Below are positions 1-12,759 of a stretch of DNA of 64,000 bases, one piece after another. The translations under genes and the position numbers were made by a program. Within the stretch, counting starts at the first letter, position 1. Every line of letters starts with the position of its first letter. Where the stretch lies: contig NC_051435.1 of the NCBI RefSeq assembly GCF_001649575.2, positions 5,987,373-6,051,372 on the forward strand. Direction: 5' to 3'. Source of the DNA: Kryptolebias marmoratus (lineage: Eukaryota > Chordata > Actinopteri > Cyprinodontiformes > Rivulidae). The notes below the pieces were generated by a model. The model was not told the origin of the DNA. It worked only from the letters and a program-made list of their open reading frames with translations, and did no database searches.

Positions 1-104
<104 letters not shown>

Positions 105-2500
105 GTTGGTTCATACAACACTGACACAGTTTCCATTAAAAGCTCATACCAAGGGATATGTGCATTTTCAAAAATGGTAATCATTTTGTGGGTCTCTTGG
201 ATTTTTATTTCAATGAGAAATATGATTTTTTTCGTGTGTTCTTGGCAAGCATAAGTAGATTTCCTGTAATATAGAACTAATACCTTAAGTGGAATTTTTG
301 AGTCAGTCATACTTTTATTTTATATTGTGGTTTACAAACATGAAGTAATGTGCAGTTATTACTTATTGTTCCACTGTAAAAATGATACCATCCAGTACCC
401 TATGCTGTTTTATACAGACAGACAGACAAAAAGGAAACAAACAAATCTAGATCTTTTATGATGGTATAAGAGCTGTATTTAATAACCTGAGGGTGTATTG
501 GATCTGGATGAGAACATATGTGTGTACCCCTGTGGAAAAAAAGTAACAATAATAATACAAAAATCTTGTTTTTTGATTAGAAAGCACTTTAATCTGGGAC
601 CTATATAGATGAACTAACTCAAATGTTAATGTAACAGTAGATTTAATGATTTTAGGTAATTGAGATAGGTTCTTAAACGTGAAATAAATTAGAATTATCT
701 TGCTTTCTTTAACTTGTCTGACCAGCTTGAGTTTGATAAATGCTTATGTCTTGACAAGCCTGTCAAGCCTTATCCTAAACCCTGTGATATGATTGCTCTG
801 CAGAGCTGTTTAAGAATACACTAAGGTGCCACATGTGCAGCAAATGACAGGGCACATCTGCATTGCTGCCACAGCCTAAATTTGGATGTTCATTCAAAGC
901 TGTGGATGTCTCAGGAGGGGATTTGCATCTGCTCAGTAATTTGGTCCACCTTAGTCATGTAGTTTTATTTTCTGTCAGTACAGGGTTTATAAATGAACCA
1001 TGCATGTTTTTTGAAACTGTGATTTTAATGTTTGCATTAGGGTCTCTTATTACAAGTTTCCAGGAAATTTAATTTGCGCACACAAGTAAATGTTTTCTTA
1101 ATTTATTGTTGCTGTGACTGTGAGGTATGAGAGAGAATGTACATGTGTTGACCTGGGTGAAGATTAAAACTGTCAGCCACATCAAACAACTATCACTTTA
1201 AGAAGTGTTAGACCACCAGCTTCTTTTAGAGTCGTGCTGGGACTTTTCTACACATTCAAATCGTTCATTTCCATCGCAGCCACGGTGTGAAAGCCTGCTG
1301 CGGGCGATGTTTCCCAGTGGAACACAAGCTCTTCATTATTAACAGCCCCTTGCTGAACATCCTCCACACTTTTCTGACCTAATGACTTTCTGGAGAATGG
1401 AGCCACAGTTTAAGGCTTATCTCAAGTTTTGCCTTTTCCTTGTTTCCTTGTCTCTCTGGAACAGCAGTCAAAATAACTTGTTTTTATACTAATTGGTAGG
1501 ATGACAAAAATAATTGCCTATTTAAGAAAAGAATAAAAAAAGAAAAGCAAGTGAAACATGCTTAGGTGCTTTGTAATTGAATTAGACTTTTATGATTTTA
1601 AACAAATCTTGATTTTTACTATTTAACCTGCAATACATTGTGGAAGTATTTTTTGCAGCTACATTTGAAGAACAGCAATGGTACATGATCGAATATTCAC
1701 ATTTGTTAAACATTAATTTGATTGCATCATAGAAGATTTACATTGAAACAGGCTGCATATGTCACACTCTTTGCTGTAGCGGCAGCCACCAAATGAGATT
1801 TTTGCTGAGACAAGTGGTACATACTGTAAATAGATTTTCGTGTCTGACTGTGACTGAGAAATTTCATTACCAAAAACAGAGATGCAGCACAGGAGGTCTC
1901 CAAAGTTTGTTCAGTATGTTAAAGTTGAACCTGCAAACAAAGCCCATTACTGTTCCCCTTAGTTTGCCTTTACTTCAACAAAATGAATGTGCAAATTTCA
2001 AAAGAAAGATATAGCTGGATATATTGGATCTGTCTGCACTTTACAAAGATTGATTTATTATAGTTTTCACTTTAAAAACACTTATCTTTTACATTTTCAA
2101 TCTGCACTGGCTTTGTAACATAATATGATGCCACTTTAAGAAAGAAGTCTGTATTCAGCATTTTGTGGCTTAATGGTTGTGGCTTGTGGCTGCATTGGAT
2201 AGTTTTCATCAAATCATTTAAGATGTCTTGCATCAACTTTGTATGACATCAGGATCATAGTTCAGCAATATTAAATATTCAGGCATTAGTTCTGTAATAT
2301 GCATACTGTATTATATACAGTATGAGAACACAGTGTGATGTTTGTAGATGGTTTTAAACCAAGGGTGCAAGCAGATTGGTTTAAATCCAAAAAGTATTAA
2401 ATACATTAAAGCAAAACAAATACTCAAGTAAACCAAGGAACAGGACTGAATAAACCTGCATATTTTTAAGAATCTGACAACTAATGTTGGGAAACCAAAA
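105..2500. other. Intronic sequence, no gene seen
   Basis: AT-rich unique sequence. The open frames are all under 75 codons and resemble nothing known. A small perfect palindrome (9-bp arms CATACTGTA/TACAGTATG, 5-nt loop) sits at 2302-2324. Confidence 0.7.
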
Positions 2501-2524
2501 CAATATATAGACTGGAAAGGATGA

Positions 2525-2705
2525 TTGTAGAGTGAGGTGAGAACAGGTGAGAAGCTAATTATGAACAGGTGAATCAAGTTATGTAATCAGGAAAGCTGAG
2601 AAAAACACTTGCTGAGAATCTAAGAAGCCCTAAACAAAGCTCAATACAAAACAACAGAACACTCAAAGACAAAAGAAACCACAAACAAGAAAATTAATAG
2701 AAGAT
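2525..2705. repeat. Possible old interspersed repeat, A- and C-rich strand
   Basis: Text such as GAACAGGTGAGAAGCTAATT followed by AAAC/ACAA-rich sequence resembles the strand style of a degenerate teleost repeat, also seen at about 45.0-45.5 kb here. Identity is uncertain and no ends or target duplications are visible. Confidence 0.3.
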
Positions 2706-5700
2706 TACCATTTTAAGTTTTAAAAACTTGAAATCAATTTGACGACATCATGTTCTGGATTGTATTTTTATTCTCCTGTAAAGACAGTTGTCCCTGTTTT
2801 GCAAACTTGGTTATGCGTCAACCTCTTTTCATCTGTTTTTCTCCCAGCACTGATACTTGTGGTAGTGTGGAGACAAAAAACAAAACATACTACTCCTGTT
2901 TATTATTTATTTATTTTAGACTTACTTTAAAACATAGTGTCAACCTTGGACCACTCCCATTAAATCCTACTAGGTTTAACGAGCAGTGAAGCTTTAAGCT
3001 GAAACTAGACGTCCAGATTGCTCCAGGTCAGCCCGAAGCTCTTTGGCTGTCTCTTGTGGAGCCATTTTCACAATCATCACCAGCCTTTGCAGACGTTTCT
3101 CTCACTGTCTTTTTTTGCACTATGCTGTGAAAACAGTTTGATTTGTGTTGTGAGTTTTAAATATAAATGCTATCTGTTTAAAGAAAAAAAAAGGTGAAGC
3201 CTTGATTTGTACTGTTTGAAAAAGTTATTGTTTTGATCATAGCACTTTTGATTTTCTCCAACAGCCACCCTGACTTTGCTATTGTGAAAAACAAGCAGGA
3301 AACAATTGGGCAGGGGCACAGTCAAACTGTGGCACCACACAAGTCGTTTATATAAAATCTAGAATTACTGCTATTTTTTTTCTACCATGTGGTACTCGGT
3401 CCATACTGGCTTACTAAATTGTGTGTGTCTGTACTGTGTGATAAAAGGTGAAGTTCAAATCAAATTCTGCTTAAGGTCAGCATGAGGTCTTGGACAGCCC
3501 TGAGAACAGTACATCCCACCGCTGTCTTTCATCAAAATATGATTTGTTCAGGGCAGAAAGCAGTTCTTATCTGTAGAAAGGGTACTCAGCAGCAGCCTTT
3601 GTCATACTGAACTTTTAATTAAAGGAGAATAAGAGAGTACATACGAGGCACCTTTCCCCGTGGGGAGCAACACCATTTCATATTTCTCTTTAATGGCTGG
3701 TGGTATTTTGCAAAAGACCTTCACCTGGCACTTCTGACTTCTACAGATCAGATTCTGCAGTCATTTGAGGAGAAAATTAAATTTTTACTTCATCTGTATC
3801 CGTATCTTGTCAAAGTCATAATCTTCAGACATGCTATTAATTTATTTATTTTTGTAAAATAGATGTTTTATAGGCTCAGAAGAATTCTGCTTAATTTTCA
3901 TAGAATCGTGCAGTCAGCTGTTAATGTCACAATGTGCCTCTGTAGACAAGTGGAGAGATGTTAAAACAGCTGGAATCAGGTTGTAAAATGGGCAACTAGA
4001 GGGTGAAAAATCTCCCTGACGAGAAAACATTGGAACATTTTAAACCATTTCAATCAGCCCGGAGCAGCAGGAGACTGAAGCTTCCACATTGAGCACGGCC
4101 ATGGATGGCTGCAATATGTGCAACAGTGATAACAAACAACATCATGCAAAAAAAAAAGAAGACAGAAAAAAACTTCTGCCACTGGCATGGACAGTGTAAA
4201 CTTTTCACCTATCTTTGATTAGTAGTAGTGTTGCCTGTTTTAGGTTGTACTGTACTATGTTTTTATGAAAAAAAGACAAAATCAATAAACCACGGATACA
4301 CTAAGGATGCATTATTATCACTGGGCTTTTCAGATTTCTACATTAAATTAAGTTATAGAAGGATGAGAGAGAGGGGAAACGGTACGTAGCCAGGGGAAAA
4401 AAAGATGATGTGCTGCAGTATTGACAACTGTGTCTTCTAGCTGGTGCAAGCGTCATTATTTCTCATGAACTTTGACAGTAAGCAGTAACAAAAAAAAGGA
4501 GCTGTGGTCTGTTTGTTGCCTCAGGAAAGTAAAATTAGATTAATTAGTTTATTTTATTTTGTTTATATCAAAACTAAAGCCAATTCAAGTAAAGCAACAT
4601 CAGCAGCATGACTTCAGCAAATATGCAGTAAAAGAGGATAGAAGACATCCGATTAAGTTAAATTTCATAGTTTTGTTCCTTACATCATTTATTAATCCAT
4701 GCCATTTTACCACTAAAAATATCTTACAAGACTATTCAAATCAAAATTTGTACATTTAAACTTTCATGTTTTCAAAGCATTTTCCTATAATCTGCAAATT
4801 TAAACAGGCATGTTTTTGCTCTTACACTTGTCAGCAAGGGACATTATTCTCAGACTGTGTTGATGTCCTTTTTTGTCATTTTAACTGACTGGACGACATC
4901 ATATGGTTCTCAGCTTTGCTGTGATAGCCTTTTTGATTTTATCACAGCATTCTTGGCACCAAATGTATCAACAAGAAGCCTAGCTGGGGCCTCACAGCAT
5001 CTAGCATACTGCTCTGTGAGTATGATGGGATTTACTGATAATGTTATTGTCGTCCAAGAACCCTTCTGTACAACAGTATCTTGTTTTCCACCCCACCACT
5101 GTCCACCAGTGAACAAAAAATAAATAAATAAGTAAAAAATGGGCTTTGACTTGAAAAGAGGAACCTAATATAGTGAGCCAACACATTTAGTGTGAAACAT
5201 TGTGTTTACATTTAAACTGTGCCAATTTGCTGCTTAAGAGCACCCATTATCAGTTCAGTTGAGGCCAAGAGAATTGACAGAGGATTTGATTTTCTCAGTT
5301 CAAACGTGATTATGGTCTTGCTTTGTGGGTCTCTGCAAATTCTGATTTATTGTGAGTTGTTGAGACTGGATTTCAATCAAAGAGAAGCTATTGATGAAAC
5401 TATTGCCTCTGCTGGGAAACATTTGCACTTCAACAAGTATTCACAATTTTTTATTAAGTAATATGATGGTGACAGAACATTTGTACAAGTAAAAATTGTT
5501 TTGGGCTTGTATTTTTTTAAAGGTAACAAACAAAAAAAGCCTTGTTCTTCATCAGTTCAGATTAAGTTAATAAAGCACCAGTTTTCAGCAAAAACACATT
5601 ATGAACACTATACAAAAAAGCAAGCATGTCCAATTACATTTGATTTTAATCCATTCTAATTCAGTACAGTCCACTTCAAACCAAGCAAAATACAGTCTGT

Positions 5701-8700
5701 TTTGGTCCAACTATAATGCAATTTATCACTGTCAGATTTGGTGTATTAGTAATAATAAAATACCAAGTTGGTCAAAAGTTCTCAACTTCACTCTGGATGG
5801 AAAACTTGATACAATACAAAAAAAAATAATCCGTCCGAATGTGAATGATTTTTGCAAGGTGGGATCCCCATCATGGATGATGTTCTGCAATTGTGATTTC
5901 TGTATTAAAATGACTGTTGTGCAGTGTGGTAGCTGGGTATAGGGGTCATGGGTAGAGTGTTGTGGCGGCCTATCTGTGATGTGGGGCCCAAGCACACCAC
6001 CATGGAGTAGTCATCCAGATTTTAAAGCAAGACTGGCCATGCTGGCCTCATGCCTAGACTATGACAGTGAGTGTTACAAGGTCATGGAAACAACCAAGTG
6101 TATATGTGATACTCATGACTGTAGCTTTGTGTTATGGTTGCATGTAGCTGCATCCTAATAAGGCCAATATAGTTGTCCCAGAGTGGATATATTGAGTGTG
6201 TTGAGGGCCTAGGAGAGCATTTCAAAAATGCAGAAAATGGCAGTGGAAAAAAAAAGTTTGGCAAATTTTGTTAATGTTGCAGTGTCATGACTGCCTTTAC
6301 TCTGATAGAAATTTTCCTATTTTTCTGAGATTGAACCACAGTCTAAAAGGTCACGAAGAGCATGGCACGGGTCATTATCCTGAGTAAAGAGAACAATTGG
6401 ACGACAGCTAATTGCATTCCATCTTTCCTAATATATGACTTTACATTATTTCTAAGTCCTGGGTTTGGCACACATAATCTGATTAACATAGCACATTATT
6501 TGTTAACTATACTCACTGTAATGAAAGAAGTAATTTGCAAATAAGTGACAGACTGTGACAATCAATACAGTCTTGTTAATGAAATTAAAAAAAGGAAAAA
6601 AACACAACATATTGACTGAACATTCCCCAGGTCAGCATAATCATTTCTCACCCTGTCACAACAGTACATTGTGTCTTACTGAGGAAAACATGTAGCAGCT
6701 GACAGACAAGATGTCACAAGTAGCATGCCATGAGGCCAGAGCAGGTGGTAAGGTATATTGGACACTGACATAGAGGAAAGTGCATATCAAACAGTGTGAG
6801 GGGGTTTAGATTGACTTTCACACCGAAAGTCTTCTTCTCTCTGACAAGTCTTGCCTTAATATCTTTGCCTCAGTTATGTTACAAATAAAACAAAGATTAT
6901 TGCTGCTCTTGGTCCACTGTAAACACACTTTTTTATTAAATTGGAAGTTTGTATTGCTTGAATTTTGTTATAACCCTGGTGGAAACACGCCTACACAAAA
7001 AGACAGTTTTCTAATTTAAGTTGTGGATGTGATGTATAAGCAGTGTGTAGTATTTTAGAAAACCCTGTAAAAATGTTTTTTCACTATTATAAACTGATAA
7101 ACAGCCAAGGCGTTTTGGATTCTTCAGTAGCTCCTTAGTGACATTGTAGCTTGAAGATGTCAAAAAGAACATTTTAATCTATTTTCTGTATTTTTAATGT
7201 CATTTTGCGTCTCTTTTCCGGAAATTGAGAAAGCTTTTTTTCTTTTCCTTTTGGTGGGCCATAACATTGAAGGCACTAAACTTTTAGAAATTGAAGCAGT
7301 CTTAACAGGCATGAGAGGGAATCTGTGTGGGAAGTTTCTATAGAAAAAGCAGATTTAAGCTATTTTTTACCAGTCTTTACCAGGATGGGTTCAGTCTCAG
7401 GTGGCATCATTGTGTGGGTCTATTGTGTTTATTTATTTATTTATTTTTAGGTCAGGAGTGGTAAGCATTTTATTTACCCAGAGGGGTCTGGTGACTGAGA
7501 AAAATCGCAGAAAAGGACTACACATTAGCTAAACGTTCCAGTATATCTGAAATAACTATCAAATATACCATCTTATCAGCTTTTAAAAATATATGGTAAA
7601 CAAAAGCCTTGCTTAGTTTCATCAATAATTTATATATGCTTTATTGTTTGTACAAAATATTCTTTTAGGTAAATAGACAATGTAAAATTGAGCCTCTGTG
7701 ATGGTTTTAGAACGAATGAATAGTCTGGTTCTGCTAGCACAACAACACCCTAAGCACAAATTCATGTCTTATTGATCTAGCAAACCAAACTTGATGCTCA
7801 TTTTAGTCTAAAACTTAGATGACTCTCTTTGCTGGAAACAAATTAAAAGCAAAATCGCTTTGGTTTTTTTTTTGTACTTTTTCACTTCCATCAATTTTTT
7901 ATTAAAAATGCTGTTTTTCTTGGATTTATTTAAATATTTATTATTATTACTATTTGCTAAAGGCTATTAAAGGCTAAACTGAGATTATTCTGCTTGTGGC
8001 TCTCAGGGTTTAATTTTTTTGTGAAAAGGCAACATCAATTTGCAGTCTCACATAAGGTGGGATTTCATTAATTTGTGACCTCATCCTAATATTCCTAATT
8101 GAAATAACCAGTCGTTACATGTTCTCGCAGGTGCAATTGGGTTGAGAGATAATGATTCTGTTGTTGACGAATAAGACTATAAGGCTCGCACACTGCACTG
8201 ACTGGCACAAATTTAAAAGGGTCTCATGACTTTCAGTATGCTCTGCACTGGGAGAAGATAGAAATCTCATCCAGTTGGCAAGCACTTTTTTTAACTTAGT
8301 TTTTTTTTACCTACCTCTGTTGTTGTTTACATATCTTTAGAAACAGTGCTGTATATGATGCTTGAGTAAAGAGCAGCAAAACAAATCACATAAAATGTCT
8401 CAAGTAATGTTTCATAGTTAATACCCTTTTTCTGTTGGCAGTATAGCCCAGTCTTTTGTGAAAAAAAAGTAATCTGCATTTGTGTGTTTTTATTAATGTC
8501 ATGCATCACACTAAAGAATGTACTCACTATGTTCTATGTTTTGACTTTAATGTTGTGTCATCATAATGCCAGGGGCATTTCAGTGAATTACTTCTAATCA
8601 TGTCTAATGTTCCATGTAAGAGTCTACCCTGTCTCTGCCTTCTCCCATCAGATAGGTCACACAATGCTGTTAAGTGTGTGCGTACTTGCGTGTTTGCGAG

Positions 8701-9385
8701 CCAGGAGCTTGACAGCAGTACATTTGGCTTCCCAGTGGACCATGGAAATGCAGCTCAGAGTTGGAAGTGCTCAGATGTCTCTTCATAGTCAGGTCCCTTG
8801 GTGCATGACCTTATTCCCTGTGACATTTTCAGCCATTAATCTGCGGACGTATGGTGATGGAGTACCCCTCTTGGGTTACATTGCGTTCATGTCACACCAT
8901 TTTCTACATGGCACACATGTCATGCAATTCTGTGATTGGGATGCTATGATTGATTTGAGCTTTGATTCAATCTGTGGTATGTGATTGTTACAGTGTTACT
9001 GTTTCTTTTCTGTTTGCATTTCTCTCATAATCTCAATAACCTCCTCCCACTTTTACTAAAATTTACTTTAACAATGCCTTTGCATCAGCTTTACTACCAG
9101 CAATGGTTGAGATCAGAACAGATCACAGTTATCGTGATTCAGCTACAGTATCAGAAAGGCCTAAAGCGCACTGTATTCTGAAGGCAACAAGTCTAACAAG
9201 TAATTTTCCTGAAATTTGTATTTTAGGATAAATGCTGAGTTTTTATGCTGGAAAATAAACCCTTGCGGAGAAGGCTACATGTAAAAATCATAACTTTTTT
9301 CTTTGTTAGATTGACAATGCCATTCTGACATCACCCACTGTTTTTCTTTTTGACGTCTTTTTGAAGTCATCTGTATACTTAAGGT
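2706..9385. other. Intronic sequence, no gene seen
   Basis: Unique AT-rich DNA with short homopolymer and (TTTA)n runs (for example 7430-7447). The longest open frames (113 codons at 5601, 125 codons at 8607) show no domain, no codon bias that I can see and no splice context. Confidence 0.65.
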
Positions 9386-9387
9386 TA

Positions 9388-9450
9388 AGTCAAACTTTAT
9401 TTTTATAGCACATTTAATGAATAGCAGCTCAATTTGCTTTTTAACCAGAA
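9388..9450 (-). repeat. Fragment of a teleost retroposon tail
   Basis: AAGTCAAACTTTATTTTTAT followed by AGCACATTTAA and a CTCAATTTGCTTT segment is a degenerate form of a widespread fish repeat 3' end, read here in reverse. The assignment is from memory. Confidence 0.5.
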
Positions 9451-11265
9451 CAAAGATGCAGTTTAAATTTAAGGGAATACTATAAACTATTGATTTTTTA
9501 TCAAAACATTTTCACTAAAGCTCATCTGTACTTTCCATGCAATTCCCTGTTGTAAAATAGTCTTTTTTGACACAAATTCTTGTGCCTTTCTGATGCAACA
9601 CTAGCGCAGTCTAGAAGTGCACAATGCAGCGTTCACCTGAACCACTTTTTTAATAGTTTCATAGGTTTAGATGGTGAAAAAAAACAAACAAAAAAACATC
9701 CTCCTATATTTACTATATGTGTAACTTTTCCTATAGCTTAACATGCAAACAAGCAAATCAAAATGAAACAACAAATAATTTTGCATTTACATCTCTTCTT
9801 TTACTTTTTAGGTAGTGCTGGCCTATCTGTTTTCTTGGTTTTTGTTACTGTTTACGACCTTTAATTTAGGCAACTTGTGAAACAAATCTGCAGTAAAAAC
9901 AACACCTAGCTTTATTCACAATTACATTATTTTAATTAAAATGCTGGGTCTTGCAAAGTGGTAGTTTTTAGGTAAACATTTTGCACTGAAAAAGTCAGTA
10001 GTTTCATCAGTTTACCTGTTCTTCACATACAAGTTAAACTTTTATGACTTACGATGATTTCTACAACAATTTGATATTTTATTATGTGTTGTATGTGTAT
10101 TATGTGTTATGTGTTGTTTTTTTTTCTTTACTTGACTTGATCTCACTACAAAAATGGATTATTTAAACAGTTTTTATAGTTTGATCTTTGCCGTAGAGAT
10201 GGAACTTATCGTAAAATATGACTAAGAATCAAATAGTTCACTCACGGTTGAGGCTTAAACACATTATTGCATGTCACTTTATTTGATAGTGTCAAAATAG
10301 ACCACTCTTCCCTGTAATGCAACTTCTAAATTAGATGTTTTTTTAAGCTTTAAGCATATAAAAAACATGTTTATATTTCAAGTACTGTACATTATCAAAC
10401 AGTTTGGAAACATCAAACTTTTTTATGTAATTTTCCTGTCAATTTATATAACATACTTCTTTGTTGAACTTTATACCTCAAAGCTGAGTGATTTTCAAAA
10501 GAGATTAGGTATTTTGTGAATATTTATGAGACAGCTTTGACAGGAGCATCACTTCACACTTGTCAGCCTTGTAGAAGGTCTGTAATCTTCACATCACTGA
10601 CGACTTCTTAGCAGCACAACATCTTAATGGAGCCTTGAGTAATTATCTTGACAGTTGTTCTACTTCCTTTACTACTGACCACACTATGCCTGTCTAAAAA
10701 ATTCATAGCTTGTATTTGTTTTCAGGAATTTTCAGAGATTCAGTCAGATTGCCCTGCAGGAGCAAAGCGACCAGTGAGCTATGTGTGGAAGATATAAGCA
10801 GACTGAAGCTATCAGGTGTTTAACAGTGGAAGGTTAGCCCTGTCACTACAAGAAAGGTGTTGAACAAAGATGACACGTAATAACATCGGCACATCTGTCT
10901 CCTCCTATCAATGTTGCTTTATCTTGAGCTGTAATAACATTTTATAGATCTGTTGACAGACTGTCTAAGGCAGTCATTATATACTGTTTTTATCTTATCA
11001 CAGCCAGCCGAAACTGCATTATTGTTTGGTTTCTGTTCCGTGGACATCATGGTCATGGGTTGCAGTGGATCAGTGGCTTGCAATTCCATATATGTTTTCC
11101 AAGATAATGAAATCTGTGTTGCCAGTGGAAGACTTCATTTAAAAACATCAAAGTCATGGCTTTGCATGGAGCTTTTATTTTTGTAGTGGCAGCTGTTGGT
11201 TTACTCACTAATAACACTTTGGCTCCAGAGACTCTGGCTGGACACAAACATTTTCCCCTCCCATC
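9451..11265. other. Intronic sequence, no gene seen
   Basis: AT-rich unique sequence. Nothing recognisable was found beyond short random open frames. Confidence 0.65.
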
Positions 11266-11307
11266 GAAAGAGAGAGAAAGAAAGAGAGAGAAAGAGAGAG
11301 AGAGAAA
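11266..11307. repeat. Imperfect (GA)n/(GAAA)n purine tract
   Basis: AAGAGAGAGAAAGAAAGAGA continues to about 11307, a pure-purine strand of roughly 40 nt. Confidence 0.9.
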
Positions 11308-11479
11308 TGGAAATAATTATCTGTTGTCTTTTTAATGCCATATGGCTTTTTTAATGTATACTTCACAGTGTCTTCCTTGAAATGAAAATACAAAGCTTTT
11401 ACAACTTGGTAAAGTATAATTAGAAGTAGTTCAAAGTTGATTATCATCTTATAAATAAGTAAAATAAACTATAAATTCG

Positions 11480-11780
11480 GATTCCAGCAGCACTCTTGTC
11501 TCAACCCCGATATGTAGGCTGCAACCTCCATCTTTTTTGGTGTGAGTATTGACAGGAGTCCAGAGAGAAAAGCCACAGTATTACACCTCCAGCTGTTCCA
11601 ATTTCTTATCTCTGCTACTGAATTGCTGCGGCCGCTCTGTAAAGCTTGAAGCTGAATTAATAATGAAGCAAGTCAATAGGTCTCAGGATCCTATTCTCAT
11701 AGGTATCACCTTGAGGCGACTTTGCTCAGGTATTGAGGTGCCGAGTATGAAGGAAAATTCTACATATTTACTGCTAGGGT
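11480..11780. other. Repeat-poor block, candidate conserved noncoding element
   Basis: Higher GC than its surroundings and free of homopolymers. It includes a NotI octamer GCGGCCGC at 11628-11635 and a homeodomain-like ATTAATAAT. An open frame of 106 codons runs through it but resembles nothing. Calling it regulatory is inference from texture only. Confidence 0.25.
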
Positions 11781-12109
11781 TAAAAGTGTCTGCTTTCCAT
11801 TACTATGTGAAAATGGTTGTTTCTGATGGTGTTTCATTATACTGGACTTCCAATTTAAAATATTTATGAGGCTTTGTTGCTTAAAGTGAAGCGTGGTATC
11901 CTTAGCAATTAAAATAATATCCAGCAGTTAGAAGTCTTTTTGAGGTTTTTGACTTAAATGGAACAAGTTCTCAAAACTGTGTGTAGCTCTTTTCAGTCCT
12001 TTGCATTTGTTGTCCAGGCTTTTGTGATCTCTGCTGAGACAGATCAATTGCACTGTGTGTAAATATGGGAAAATAAAATCATTATCTGCTTTTTTGTGTT
12101 CAGACTAAT

Positions 12110-12750
12110 AAAATATGTGTCCACCAAATTCTATTTGGAGTCCAGCCAATCAATACACCTGTTATTATGATAATTGTCCAAAGGGAAGCCTTGTCAGTCT
12201 GTCAGAGATCATTACCAAGGCTGGTGGTGTAATATATTGTGTCTCTAATGGCCAAAAAAAATCAGGCAGGCATCAGATTGACATTCAATTGTCAGTTTTC
12301 TATCTATGTTGTTAGTAAAACTCTCTGCCACCGAGGGAAATAAAAGAATAAAAACAGGTCTCACGATACAGTTACTACCATTATCTCTCAGGGTACAAGC
12401 ATATAAAATATGACAAGTTGGAGAGATGACATCATACTCAATCCTACAGGCTGTGGTGCAGGAGAATTTCAGATAATCAGAACATTCTTGGATAATAAGG
12501 GTATTTTTTGACTGGACTGCATAAGTCAGCAGCAGGACAGAATGAGCTGCCAGCTGTCTTCCAGCAAGGTAAAATCGATCAATCTTGTCAATTTTTCTTA
12601 GGGTGTTGTTGCTGTCAGAGCTCCATAGGAGATAATACAGTTGTTAAACGTAAAATGTCAGGAGAAAGTGAGCTGTGCCCACTCTTGCCACCCATAATGC
12701 AGCAATTTAGTTGAAAATAACATATTCTCCTGGTTGTTGTGTTCCCATCA
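12110..12750. other. Repeat-poor block, candidate conserved noncoding element
   Basis: A long stretch without simple repeats, with TTATTATGATAATTG and CCAATCAAT-type motifs that homeodomain or PBX-like factors could bind. No splice-flanked frame is present. Conservation cannot be tested here. Confidence 0.25.
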
Positions 12751-12759
12751 ATGTCAATT

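Noticed and set aside
8600..8984. Overlapping open frames of 62 and 125 codons
   Set aside because: Two phases of the same sequence are open at once. There is no domain and no signal of coding bias.
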